Shown here: in pieces, positions 27,736 to 37,100 of the stretch
How the letters are laid out: every line of letters begins with the position of its first letter
How positions within the stretch are numbered: position 1 is the first letter of the stretch
Origin: an uncultured Psychroserpens sp.
Lineage (GTDB): Bacteria; Bacteroidota; Bacteroidia; Flavobacteriales; Flavobacteriaceae
Assembly: GCF_947503375.1 (NCBI RefSeq)
Contig: NZ_CANNDQ010000008.1
Location: 1-64,000 of the forward strand
DNA: 64,000 nt
Direction of reading: 5' to 3'
Translations under genes and position numbers: made by a program
The notes under the pieces: model-generated
Database searches by the model: none
What the model was told of the DNA's origin: nothing
The model's input: only the letters and a program-made list of their open reading frames with translations

Positions 27736-27774
27736 TATAATATTGTCACATTTATATGTGAAATTATAATATTG
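27736..27774. repeat. Direct repeat flanking a small palindrome upstream of the M48 gene
   Basis: TATAATATTG occurs at 27736-27745 and 27765-27774. Between them lies TCACATTTATATGTGA, whose arms TCACAT/ATGTGA form an inverted repeat. The element is within the 121-bp gap between the M48 start and the GH31 stop and could be a regulator site; no factor is known. Confidence 0.4.
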
Positions 27775-27788
27775 ATTTGCTTGATCTA

Positions 27789-30194
27789 CTATTTGCCTAT
27801 AAAATGTAACTCAGAAAAATCCTTGTCTATATTGATATTAGAATACTGATCAACATTCAATCGTTTGATATCTATCACTTCATTGTCGACTTGAATTTCT
27901 TTAACTTCAAAAGGTAAGCCCAAAATTTTCAAATTGAAGGTATTATACTTTGTTGTGTATTTTCCTTCTTTATGCTGTTGAATAATGAGTTCGTTTGTTT
28001 TTCCTGTTAATTTGAATGTTCTTAAGCTATAACGTCCTTTAGTATAATCATAACCATCTTCGGCATCGTCATATAATGTGGAATAATCTTTTCCTTCTTT
28101 ATAATAAACATCAAGTTTTACCTCATCTATTTGCAATTCATCAACATACTGTTGAATTGGATATTTAGGAATGATCGCACCTTCTTTTACAAATATTGGC
28201 ATACTATCTATATCAGCATCTACCCACATTTCCTTTCCTCCTTTTATGCGTTCATTAGTCCAATAGTTATACCAATACCCTCTTGGTATGTACATACGTC
28301 TTCCTCTAGCATTTGGCTCTATGACAGGGCAGACTAATATTTTATCACCAAAAATGAATTCATCTGTTCTGTAGTGTGTATGCACATCGTCTTGATCATA
28401 TAGCACTAATGACTTAAGTATTGGAGTACCTTGGTCGATATGATGCCAAAATGCGGTATATAGATATGGCAATAACTGATATCGAATTTCAATAAACTTT
28501 CTTACTATGTCTGTAACATCTTCATCAAAAGCCCATGGCTCTTGATCGCCATGATCACCTGAAGAGTGTACACGACAAAATGGGTGAAATACACCAAGCT
28601 GAATCCATCTCGTAAATAACTCCCCTTGTGGCTGTTCCGCAAAACCTCCAATATCACTACCTGCAAAACTAAACCCAGACATTGCCATGCGTTGAGCCTG
28701 TACATTTGCAATCCATAAGTGTTCCCATGTGGCAACATTATCTCCTGTCCATGTTGATGTATAACGTTGTGTTCCAGAATATGCGGCTCTAGTTATTACA
28801 AAAGGTCGTTTTGGGTATGCATATTTCTTAAGTCCTTGATAGGTGGCGCGAGCCATTTGCATACCATATATATTATGTGCCTTTCTATGACTGCAATAAT
28901 TACCATCATAATTATGTCGTACATCATCGGGAAATGTCTTATTTGGAACTTCCATTACGGCTGGTTCATTCATATCATTCCAAACACCTTTAACTCCGAT
29001 GTCTTCAATAAGTTCTTTGAAAAGTCCAGACCACCATTCTCTAACTTCAGGATTGGTAAAATCAGGAAAGTAACATTCGCCAGGCCAAACCTTACCTTTC
29101 ATGTATGGACCATCTGCTCTTTTACAGAAATAATCATTCTCAAGCGCTTCTTTAAATACAGAATAGTCATTATCTATTTTAATACCAGGATCAATAATAG
29201 CTACTGTTTTAAAGCCATCATCAGCTAATTCTTTGACCATTCGCTTTGGATCTGGAAAATACTCTTTATTCCATGTGAAACATCTAAAACCATCCATATA
29301 ATCAATATCTAAATATATTGCATCACATGGAATCTTTAGTTTTCTGAATGTTGATGTGATTTCTTTTACTTTACTTTCTGGATAATAACTCCATTTACAT
29401 TGATGGTAACCCAAAGCCCAAATTGGTGGTAATTGATGTGGCTTTCCAGTAAGATCTGTATAACTTTCAATCACGTCTTGCATTTGTGGTCCATAAATGA
29501 AATAATAGTTCATTTCACCGCCATCTGCCCAAAAACTAGTTACGTTACGACGTTCATGAGAAAAGTCGAAAAAACTCCTAAATGTATTATCGAAAAATAT
29601 TCCGTAAGCCTTTTTATTATGTAAGCCAGTATAAAATGGGATGGCTTTGTAAATAGGATCTGTATCTTTACCATATGCATAAGAATCTGTTACCCAATTC
29701 TGATAGCGTTTCCCCTTTAAATTCAAATGACTAGGCTTATCACCTAACCCATAGTAACTTTCGCCATCATTAGATACCTTACTCATTTTTACAATATTAC
29801 CGCCATATTGATAGCTTTCTTCCCAATGAAATCCTGATTCGTCTTCATTAATTAGCGCTTTATCTTTTGCATCGTAAAGTGCTACTCGTAAATTTTGTTT
29901 CGATATTTTACAGATCAGTTTAGATGTTGTGATAGAATAGTAGGTTTCATCTTCTTCGATAGATAAGTGATTATATCCTGTACTTGCATACTTTGTTATT
30001 GCGTATGAAAAATCATTATCAAAAGTACCTGTAGTTGTATACCTAAAGCGCAATACACTATCTCTTAATACAGTGAGCTGCAATACAACATCATTATCTG
30101 TAGAAAAATATAAAGTATCAACATCTTTTTTGAAAGCAATAATTTTTGATGGAAAAAGATTTCCTTTTTGTTCTAATTCGGTATTTATAATCAT
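27789..30194 (-). CDS. GH31 family alpha-glucosidase
   Basis: 801 residues, no signal peptide, so cytoplasmic. N-terminal beta-sandwich (~1-245) with YGLGDKPSHLNLKG, then the (beta/alpha)8 barrel. Catalytic nucleophile is Asp407 in GVWNDMNEPAV; the acid/base Asp is in the TSTWTGDNVATWEHL segment; PPIWALGYHQCKWSYYPE opens the barrel. Family members release terminal alpha-glucose from alpha-glucans or maltodextrins. It is last in the operon glgE, maltokinase, glgB, GH31 (29 bp after glgB), so it probably breaks down or trims the glucan made by this pathway, releasing glucose. Confidence 0.95.
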   Translation of the reverse strand: MIINTELEQKGNLFPSKIIAFKKDVDTLYFSTDNDVVLQLTVLRDSVLRFRYTTTGTFDNDFSYAITKYASTGYNHLSIEEDETYYSITTSKLICKISKQNLRVALYDAKDKALINEDESGFHWEESYQYGGNIVKMSKVSNDGESYYGLGDKPSHLNLKGKRYQNWVTDSYAYGKDTDPIYKAIPFYTGLHNKKAYGIFFDNTFRSFFDFSHERRNVTSFWADGGEMNYYFIYGPQMQDVIESYTDLTGKPHQLPPIWALGYHQCKWSYYPESKVKEITSTFRKLKIPCDAIYLDIDYMDGFRCFTWNKEYFPDPKRMVKELADDGFKTVAIIDPGIKIDNDYSVFKEALENDYFCKRADGPYMKGKVWPGECYFPDFTNPEVREWWSGLFKELIEDIGVKGVWNDMNEPAVMEVPNKTFPDDVRHNYDGNYCSHRKAHNIYGMQMARATYQGLKKYAYPKRPFVITRAAYSGTQRYTSTWTGDNVATWEHLWIANVQAQRMAMSGFSFAGSDIGGFAEQPQGELFTRWIQLGVFHPFCRVHSSGDHGDQEPWAFDEDVTDIVRKFIEIRYQLLPYLYTAFWHHIDQGTPILKSLVLYDQDDVHTHYRTDEFIFGDKILVCPVIEPNARGRRMYIPRGYWYNYWTNERIKGGKEMWVDADIDSMPIFVKEGAIIPKYPIQQYVDELQIDEVKLDVYYKEGKDYSTLYDDAEDGYDYTKGRYSLRTFKLTGKTNELIIQQHKEGKYTTKYNTFNLKILGLPFEVKEIQVDNEVIDIKRLNVDQYSNINIDKDFSELHFIGK

Positions 30195-30223
30195 AGCTTG
30201 ATTTTTTAATAAAAATCTAATAA

Positions 30224-32134
30224 TTAGTTATGGTATTTAAACATCACTACACTTAATGGCGGAATGATAATTTCAGCAGAGAAGTCTCTAAATTGCCAAG
30301 GTTGTTCCTTAACACTTAAGGGCTTATTTACAAAATCGCCTGTCCCAAAATATTTTTTTGAATCGCTATTGAAGATTTGTTTTATTTTACCTGCTTTTGG
30401 TAGTCCTAATTTGTAATTTTCCTTGGGTATCGGAGTCATATTACAGATAACAATAATAGAGTCTTTCTTATCATGGCCATGACGCATGTATACAAACATT
30501 GAATTTTCAGCATCATTATAATCAATCCATTCAAAACCTTCACCTGAAAATTGCTTTTGGTACAAAGCTGGTTCTTTTTTATATAGTTTATTCAAGTCTT
30601 TTATTAGCTCTTGAATTCCTTTGTGTGGTTTAAAATCTAAAAGATGCCAATCGAGACTTTGCTGAAAATTCCATTCTTCACTTTGTGCAAATTCTGCACC
30701 TTGAAATAGTAAGTTAGTTCCTGGATGTGTGAACATGTAACTGTACAAAATTCTCAAATTTGCAAAGCGTTGCCATTCATCTCCTGGCATTCTTCCAAGA
30801 ATTGATTTTTTACCATAAACTACTTCATCATGACTTAATGGCAACATAAAGTTTTCAGTAAAAGCATAGGTCATGCTAAACGTTAGGTCGTTTTGATGAA
30901 AACGTCTATAAATAGGTTCTTTTGCAAAATACTGAAGCGTATCATGCATCCAACCCATCATCCATTTCATTCCAAATCCTAACCCACCCATAAATGTCGG
31001 CTTTGATACCATTGGAAATGCAGTAGACTCTTCAGCAATGGTTTGCACATCTGGAAAACTTGAATAAACAGCTTCATTCATCTCACGCATAAATGCAATG
31101 GCTTCTAAATTTTCACGACCACCATACATATTTGGTTCCCACTGACCTTCTTCTCTTGAGTAATCTAAAAAAAGCATTGACGCTACAGCATCAACTCTTA
31201 AACCATCTGCATGATACTGGTCTAGCCAAAATATAGCATTACTTATTAGAAATGATTTTACTTCATTACGTCCGTAATTAAAAATTAAGCTCTTCCAATC
31301 GTTATGATATCCTTTTTTAGGATCTGGATGTTCGTACAAATGAGAACCGTCAAAGAAACCTAAACCATGCGCATCTTCAGGAAAATGTGACGGCACCCAA
31401 TCTAAGATAATTCCAATATTATTTTGATGCAATTTATCGACTAACAGCTTAAATTCTTCAGGGTATCCAAAACGAGATGTTGGTGCAAAATACCCTGTTA
31501 ATTGGTAACCCCAACTTGGGTCGTAAGGGTATTCCATTATTGGCATTAGCTCAACATGAGTGAAATTCATTTCCTTAACGTAATTCACTAAATCATCAGC
31601 AAGCTCGACATAGGATAGGAAACGGTTTTCTTCAATTTGTTTTTTCCAAGAACCTAAATGCACTTCATATACCGAAAAAGGAGCATCTAATGCATTATGC
31701 TTTTTACGCTTCTTCATCCACTTATCATCATTCCAATTATAGGTGTGATCCCAAACTATAGACGCTGTTTTCGGTGGATGTTCACAGCGTCTAGCATAAG
31801 GGTCTGCTTTTTCAGTTTTAATGTCATTATTATTACTTTGGATCTTATACTTATATACACTTCCTTTACCAGCACCTGGAATAAAACCTTCCCATATACC
31901 ACTAGAATCCCAGCGTACATTTAAAGAATGTGTACCTTCTACCCAAAAATTAAAATCTCCAATTACCGAAACATGTTTTGCGCTTGGAGCCCAAACAGCA
32001 AAATAGGTGCCTTCTACTCCATTTAATGTCATGGTATGCGATCCAAATTTTTCATACAGTCGATAATGTTTGCCTGCTTTAAAAAGATCGATATCAAATT
32101 CTGTAAATAGACTGTGCGCTATTACTTCTGCCAT
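30224..32134 (-). CDS. glgB: 1,4-alpha-glucan branching enzyme
   Basis: 636 residues. It cuts alpha-1,4 chains and reattaches them as alpha-1,6 branches. Order: N-terminal CBM48 (~35-125, GTYFAVWAPSAKHVSVIGDF), GH13 barrel (~155-510) and C-terminal beta domain. Nucleophile Asp315 (GLRVDAVASMLFLDY), acid/base Glu368 (TIAEEST) and LPLSHDEVVYGK are intact. It lacks the extra N-terminal CBM found in longer GlgB proteins. It lies 3 bp downstream of the maltokinase gene and 29 bp upstream of GH31; in the GlgE route it branches the linear maltosyl chains. Confidence 0.97.
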   Translation of the reverse strand: MAEVIAHSLFTEFDIDLFKAGKHYRLYEKFGSHTMTLNGVEGTYFAVWAPSAKHVSVIGDFNFWVEGTHSLNVRWDSSGIWEGFIPGAGKGSVYKYKIQSNNNDIKTEKADPYARRCEHPPKTASIVWDHTYNWNDDKWMKKRKKHNALDAPFSVYEVHLGSWKKQIEENRFLSYVELADDLVNYVKEMNFTHVELMPIMEYPYDPSWGYQLTGYFAPTSRFGYPEEFKLLVDKLHQNNIGIILDWVPSHFPEDAHGLGFFDGSHLYEHPDPKKGYHNDWKSLIFNYGRNEVKSFLISNAIFWLDQYHADGLRVDAVASMLFLDYSREEGQWEPNMYGGRENLEAIAFMREMNEAVYSSFPDVQTIAEESTAFPMVSKPTFMGGLGFGMKWMMGWMHDTLQYFAKEPIYRRFHQNDLTFSMTYAFTENFMLPLSHDEVVYGKKSILGRMPGDEWQRFANLRILYSYMFTHPGTNLLFQGAEFAQSEEWNFQQSLDWHLLDFKPHKGIQELIKDLNKLYKKEPALYQKQFSGEGFEWIDYNDAENSMFVYMRHGHDKKDSIIVICNMTPIPKENYKLGLPKAGKIKQIFNSDSKKYFGTGDFVNKPLSVKEQPWQFRDFSAEIIIPPLSVVMFKYHN

Positions 32135-32137
32135 AAG

Positions 32138-33769
32138 TTAATTATTAATGATATTAGAAATTCCTTTTAGAGGAATAACTGCCCAACGTGGGCGTGAATT
32201 AAGCTCGTAACCTAACTCGTAAACTGCTTTCTCTAACAGTGAATATTTTAATAAAAAAATGCGTTCTTGATGATATCCTATATTAATATTTGCATTTTGT
32301 ATTTCAATAATATAAGTTCCTAAAAACACCCCTTTGAAGTATTGATATAGAATCTCGGCTGCTTCAAAGAGTTTGGTTTGTTCTTGCTTGTATAAATCGA
32401 TATTATTAAAAATTGTCGCATATATCGCATAATGAAATGAACGAAACATACCAGCAACATCTTTTAGAGGAGGCTGTTTTACTTTTCGATCTCTAATGGT
32501 ACTTTCTGGTTCTCCTTCAAAATCAAGAATATAAAAATCATCATCTTTAACTAGAACCTGACCCAAATGATAATCACCATGAACCCTAATACGTTCGCCT
32601 TTTAGTTTTGTCCAATCAAAATTCACAAATTGTTTACGGATTTCATTTTTCCGGTCTAAAAATTCATTGGCTAGATCTAAAGCTAACCCATCCAATTTAT
32701 GCAAATTATTTTCAATGGAGTTCAATCTATTTTGAAATTGGTACAACAATCTATTTTTTAACCAAACGGTGTAGTCACCATTAAAATGAGTTGGTGTAAA
32801 GGACGTGTCTTCAAATTCACTGCCTAATGCTATGTGCATTTCGGCAGTACGTTTAGCAAGTATTTGAATTTTTAAAAACACATTAAGTCCTGCCCAATCT
32901 ATAATTCTTGGAGGGACATCACCAATATCTAATCTACCATAATCTTCAGTTCTAGGTAGTGCGCTTATATCTATATTTTTATATTCAAGATTAGAGAATA
33001 CTTTGTGCAGCTCTCTGAGCATATATTCCCAAGCATCACCATCATTATCTACCATTTCTTGCATCAAGCCTATAGTGATGTTCGTATTATCACTATCTTT
33101 AATTTGAATGCTACCAAGATATGCTGGTGTATTTTTAAAGTCTTTTTTTTCAGATAAAAAACGACTCATTTCATAATCTGGATTACGATCTGCATAAATG
33201 CGTCTGAAGAACTTCAGCACAAACTTTTCGTTGTATACAATTGAAGTGTTACTTTGCTCCAAACCCATGAATCGTGAAGATTCATACTGACAATTTTTAA
33301 ATAGCTCACTTTTATGATAACGCACTCTTGTTTTGTCTTTAGGAAGTGCGTTTAAAATTCGTTCAAAAACGACCTTTCTAAATGCTTCTAAATGAATAGC
33401 GTCTATGATAAATCCTTTTTGGTTTTGAATACTAATAGGCAGAATTCGATTCTCTTTGGCAAAATTTTCATCTGAAACAAAAGCAATAGGTAAAAAGTAA
33501 TGTTGGTAGAATGCTTCGTCAAAATTAATTTCTAAAATTAAGCCATAGTAAACTTCTTCATTCTGTTGAATTTTAAAATACTCAGCAAGCTCAATATATT
33601 TTAACTTGCTCGACTTGCCACCATACCAACGCTGTTTTTTAACGTAATCTTCTAAAACATCAGACAAAAACACCTTAACGAAATCTTTGTTATCTAGCAA
33701 CTCTTCCCATCGGTCATTAAAATTAAATGGTGGCTGTAAACTTATGTTTTTAGTAGACTTTTTTGACAT
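32138..33769 (-). CDS. Maltokinase (trehalose synthase C-terminal-like), Mak/Pep2 type
   Basis: 543 residues. The kinase-like fold shows a C-terminal phosphotransferase core: RIRVHGDYHLGQVLVKDDD and FYILDFEGEPESTIRDRK, with QRWYGGKSSKLKYIEL near the N-terminus (the typical RWFGGKxR-like maltokinase start). Known maltokinases make maltose 1-phosphate from maltose and ATP, the donor for GlgE. In many bacteria this domain is fused to trehalose synthase (TreS); here it stands alone. It is 2 bp after glgE and 3 bp before glgB, so stoichiometric expression is likely. Cytoplasmic. Confidence 0.9.
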   Translation of the reverse strand: MSKKSTKNISLQPPFNFNDRWEELLDNKDFVKVFLSDVLEDYVKKQRWYGGKSSKLKYIELAEYFKIQQNEEVYYGLILEINFDEAFYQHYFLPIAFVSDENFAKENRILPISIQNQKGFIIDAIHLEAFRKVVFERILNALPKDKTRVRYHKSELFKNCQYESSRFMGLEQSNTSIVYNEKFVLKFFRRIYADRNPDYEMSRFLSEKKDFKNTPAYLGSIQIKDSDNTNITIGLMQEMVDNDGDAWEYMLRELHKVFSNLEYKNIDISALPRTEDYGRLDIGDVPPRIIDWAGLNVFLKIQILAKRTAEMHIALGSEFEDTSFTPTHFNGDYTVWLKNRLLYQFQNRLNSIENNLHKLDGLALDLANEFLDRKNEIRKQFVNFDWTKLKGERIRVHGDYHLGQVLVKDDDFYILDFEGEPESTIRDRKVKQPPLKDVAGMFRSFHYAIYATIFNNIDLYKQEQTKLFEAAEILYQYFKGVFLGTYIIEIQNANINIGYHQERIFLLKYSLLEKAVYELGYELNSRPRWAVIPLKGISNIINN

Positions 33770-33771
33770 GC

Positions 33772-35709
33772 TTATTTGTTTATCTTAAAGATATGAAAAG
33801 GCAGTGTTGGATGCAACTCTACATAATTCCACTCTTGATCCCAATTATAACTACTTCCAGTTATTAAATCGTGCATATGTAGTGTATGTCCTGACGCTAC
33901 TCCAATAGCATCTAAAGGCAATTGAACTGTACCTTGTTGTTTGTAATATTGATCTAAACTTATAACGATTAAAAGCTCATTGGTTTTTTCGGTATTCCAT
34001 TTGTAGAATGCTAACAAATTATCGTTCTCTACGTAACAAAATTTAATATTATTGGTTTGTTGTAGAGCTTCGTTTTCATGTCTTAACTCATTGATCTTAG
34101 TAATTAATAACGTGAGTTTATTCTCTTTAAACCAGTCGTAATACTTTACTTCAAATTTTTCAGACATGTGATATTCTTCTTTACCAGGAATAGCTTCAGA
34201 GATCATTTGCTCGAAAACTGGTCCATAAATACCAATACTAGAACTTAATGTAGCCGCAAGTGCGTAACGTTGAAGGTACATAGACTCACTTGCTCCTTGC
34301 AAATGATAAGGATTGATATCTGGAGTATTTGGCCAAAAATTAGGCTGCATATATTCACGCTGATCCGTTTGTGTTAACTCATTGATATAATCAATAAACT
34401 CTTGTTTTGATGTGCGCCAAGTAAAATAAGTATACGATTGTGAGTAGCCTTGTTTTGCTAACTGCTGCATCACTTTAGGTCTAGTAAATGCTTCGGCTAA
34501 GAAAATAACATCTGGGTGCTTTTGCTTTACTTCAGAAATTAACCAGTTCCAAAAATAATAAGGTTTGGTATGTGGATTGTCAACTCTAAACACATTTATA
34601 CCGCAATTAATCCAATATAACATGGTATCAAGACATTCCTGCCATAAGTTTTTATAGTCTTTACTTTCCCAATAAATTGGCAAAATATCTTGATATTTCT
34701 TTGGTGGGTTTTCAGCATATTGAACGGTACCATCAGGTCGCCATTTGAACCAATCTGGATGTGATGTTACCCATGGATGATCTGGTGCAGCTTGTAAAGC
34801 GTAGTCCATGGCCACTTCAATATTTATATCTTTCGCTTTTTGAATTAATGATTTGAAATCCTCAACAGTTCCAAGCTGTGGATGAATGGCTTTATGGCCA
34901 CCATATTTAGAACCAATTCCCCAAGCAGACCCTACATCATCTTTATTAGCTTCAGTTGTATTGTTTTTACCCTTTCTATTAACTTCTCCAATAGGATGCA
35001 CTGGCGGAAAATATAACGTGTCAAAACCCATTTGAGCTACTCTTGGTAACAACCGTTCACAGTCTTTAAATGTTCCATGCTGACCTTCTTTTTCAGATGC
35101 AGAACGTGGAAAAAACTCATACCAAGTACTAAATCTTGCTTTCTTACGGTCGACATAAACTTGCAACTCATGCGTTGAATTAGACAAGTGCTTTTCAGGG
35201 TACTTTGTAAAGATTGCATGTAATCTTTTACTCTTGGCTTCTAATTTAGCAATAGCATATTGTGTCTCATCCTCAAAAGCTTTAATACATTTTTCTAAAT
35301 ATGTTTTTTCTGCTTTATTCACCTTTTTTACTAAAGCTTGTAGATAGAGAATACCTTCTAAAAGCTCAGATTTCACTTGTTGTCCATCATCGATCTTACG
35401 TTCAATTCCATGTTGCCAATTGAGCGCATAATCAACCCATGCTTCTACTTTATAACTGTAAAATCCTTGTTTTTCTACTACAAAAGAAGTCCTCCATTCA
35501 TCATTCTCAATTAATTGCATTCGTGTTTCGCTCCACACTCTGGACTTTTCATGCTTATACAATACTGAAGCTGCTATCACATCATGTCCATCAACTAAGA
35601 CATGCGCATGTATATTTACTATTTCGTTAACAACTCGCTTGATAAAAAAATCACCTCCATTTATTTGTGGTGAAACATGATCAATTACAACACGCTTTTG
35701 GTTTAACAT
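33772..35709 (-). CDS. glgE: GlgE alpha-1,4-glucan:maltose-1-phosphate maltosyltransferase
   Basis: 645 residues, GH13_3. It transfers maltosyl units from alpha-maltose 1-phosphate to the end of alpha-1,4-glucans. N-terminal beta domain with helical insert (~1-185), then the barrel. STWYEFFPRSAS, GFDTLYFPPVHPIGEVNRKG and DNPHTKP are signature segments; nucleophile Asp377 (NVFRVDNPH) and acid/base Glu406 (FLAEAFTRP) are 29 residues apart, matching the Asp394/Glu423 spacing of Streptomyces GlgE. First gene of a four-gene operon with the maltokinase, glgB and a GH31 glucosidase. A candidate promoter is at 35729-35762. Confidence 0.96.
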   Translation of the reverse strand: MLNQKRVVIDHVSPQINGGDFFIKRVVNEIVNIHAHVLVDGHDVIAASVLYKHEKSRVWSETRMQLIENDEWRTSFVVEKQGFYSYKVEAWVDYALNWQHGIERKIDDGQQVKSELLEGILYLQALVKKVNKAEKTYLEKCIKAFEDETQYAIAKLEAKSKRLHAIFTKYPEKHLSNSTHELQVYVDRKKARFSTWYEFFPRSASEKEGQHGTFKDCERLLPRVAQMGFDTLYFPPVHPIGEVNRKGKNNTTEANKDDVGSAWGIGSKYGGHKAIHPQLGTVEDFKSLIQKAKDINIEVAMDYALQAAPDHPWVTSHPDWFKWRPDGTVQYAENPPKKYQDILPIYWESKDYKNLWQECLDTMLYWINCGINVFRVDNPHTKPYYFWNWLISEVKQKHPDVIFLAEAFTRPKVMQQLAKQGYSQSYTYFTWRTSKQEFIDYINELTQTDQREYMQPNFWPNTPDINPYHLQGASESMYLQRYALAATLSSSIGIYGPVFEQMISEAIPGKEEYHMSEKFEVKYYDWFKENKLTLLITKINELRHENEALQQTNNIKFCYVENDNLLAFYKWNTEKTNELLIVISLDQYYKQQGTVQLPLDAIGVASGHTLHMHDLITGSSYNWDQEWNYVELHPTLPFHIFKINK

Positions 35710-35728
35710 ATTTGTTGGTTTTATAGTG

Positions 35729-35762
35729 TAAAAATATAAAATTAAGAGTCAGTATAGTTCAA
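35729..35762 (-). promoter_or_regulatory. Candidate promoter of the glgE operon
   Basis: Minus strand: TTG (35762-35760), a 23-bp spacer, then TATTTTTA (35736-35729), close to the flavobacterial TTG-N17-23-TAnnTTTG consensus. The glgE start codon is 20 bp further on. Confidence 0.45.
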
Positions 35763-35912
35763 AACCAGCGCTTTGAAGGTAACTACAACGTTTGATGTTA
35801 ATAAGTATTTTTATCAAAAAACACATTGACCAAACTTTTATTTATTCTTAAATTTACTAGTAGTTGTAAAGAACTAAATATTACATCGACAAAATTTACC
35901 AAAAGAACAATT

Positions 35913-36395
35913 ATGAAAAACTTATTTATACTATTCACATTTTTATTATTATTCAGCTGTAATGGTAATGCACAAAAGGATAAAACTGAAAAGCAAGAGC
36001 CATTTACAGTTACAAAAACTGATGCTGAATGGAAAGAGGAGCTTACCCCTCAACAATACTACGTATTAAGAGAGGCTGGTACCGAAAGGCCTTTTTCAAG
36101 TCCATTAAATAAAGAATATGGTGATGGTGTATTTCATTGTGCGGCTTGTAACACACCTTTATTTAAAAGCGAACACAAGTTTGACTCTGGTACTGGTTGG
36201 CCAAGTTTTGATAGAGAAATCGAAGGCAACGTAGCCTTTTCTACCGACTACAATTTAGGTTATGCAAGAACTGAAGAACACTGTGCCACATGTGGTGGCC
36301 ATTTAGGCCACGTATTTAACGATGGTCCTAGAAAAACAACTGGAAAGCGCCATTGTATAAATGGCGTTGCTTTGAAGTTTGTTCCTAAAGAATAG
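35913..36395 (+). CDS. msrB: Peptide-methionine (R)-S-oxide reductase, lipoprotein form
   Basis: 160 residues from the ATG at 35913, which starts a lipoprotein signal (lipobox LLFSC, Cys16); the frame is open upstream to 35826 but those residues do not fit. MsrB reduces methionine-R-sulfoxide in proteins. Zinc ligands Cys76/Cys79 (CAAC) and Cys124/Cys127 (CATC), the FDSGTGWPSF motif, and catalytic Cys148 (RHCING, where RHCINS is usual) are present. There is no MsrA domain. Export to the envelope suggests repair of oxidised secreted or outer-membrane proteins. Confidence 0.95.
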   Translation: MKNLFILFTFLLLFSCNGNAQKDKTEKQEPFTVTKTDAEWKEELTPQQYYVLREAGTERPFSSPLNKEYGDGVFHCAACNTPLFKSEHKFDSGTGWPSFDREIEGNVAFSTDYNLGYARTEEHCATCGGHLGHVFNDGPRKTTGKRHCINGVALKFVPKE

Positions 36396-36489
36396 ATTAA
36401 AGAATTAGAATAGTGATATAACATCTAATTATAACTATCTATAGTTTTTAAACATTCGTATCACTATTTTTAATTTAATTTTTATTTAT

Positions 36490-37044
36490 ATGGAACATTC
36501 ATATTTGCCAAGTGTCATTAAACAGTTTGAGTATTATAAAAGTCTTGGTGATAAAACATTTGCACAACTTACATTTGAAGAATTGCAAAAAGAATTCAAA
36601 GACAACTCAAACTCAATCGCAATTATTGTAAAACATATAGTTGGTAACATGCTAAGCCGATGGACTAATTTTCTAACTGAAGATGGTGAAAAAGATTGGA
36701 GACAACGTGATGATGAGTTTATTGATACCTTTCAAAACAGAAAGGATTTAATTACTGCTTGGGATAATGGTTGGGCATGCTTATTTAATGCAATAACACC
36801 TTTACAGAGTAAAGATTTAGAGCGTCTAGTTTACATAAGAAACCAAGGCCATACAGTTACTGAAGCCATTAACAGACAATTGGCTCATTATTCTTATCAC
36901 ATTGGTCAACTGGTGTTTTTAGGAAAACTTATTAAGCTAGATGGTTGGCAATCATTATCAATTCCAAAAGGAAAATCAGTATCCTATAACAAGGAAAAAT
37001 TTAATCACGAAAAAGGACGCAGACATTTTACTGATGACCTTTAA
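36490..37044 (+). CDS. DUF1572 (DinB-like) family protein
   Basis: 184 residues, cytoplasmic. DUF1572 proteins adopt the DinB/YfiT four-helix fold. Visible features are FEYYKSLGDKTFAQLTFEEL, IVKHIVGNMLSRWTNFLTEDG (His in helix 2) and the HYSYHIGQLVFLGKLI segment with two His of the expected metal triad. Activity is unknown; relatives include thiol-dependent transferases. It lies between msrB and lpdA with gaps of 94 and 56 bp and may be transcribed alone. Confidence 0.88.
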   Translation: MEHSYLPSVIKQFEYYKSLGDKTFAQLTFEELQKEFKDNSNSIAIIVKHIVGNMLSRWTNFLTEDGEKDWRQRDDEFIDTFQNRKDLITAWDNGWACLFNAITPLQSKDLERLVYIRNQGHTVTEAINRQLAHYSYHIGQLVFLGKLIKLDGWQSLSIPKGKSVSYNKEKFNHEKGRRHFTDDL

Positions 37045-37100
37045 TATTACAATAAGGTTTTGTAACTTCGTATCCTCAAAATTTATACAAAAATAAACTC

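Noticed and set aside
28767..29228. 153-codon antisense frame inside the GH31 gene
   Set aside because: It is a shadow of a real coding gene: hydrophobic, irregular composition and no recognisable domain.
36490..37044. DUF1572 protein as a new defence gene
   Set aside because: Its DinB-like fold and housekeeping surroundings (msrB, lpdA) give no support for a defence island.
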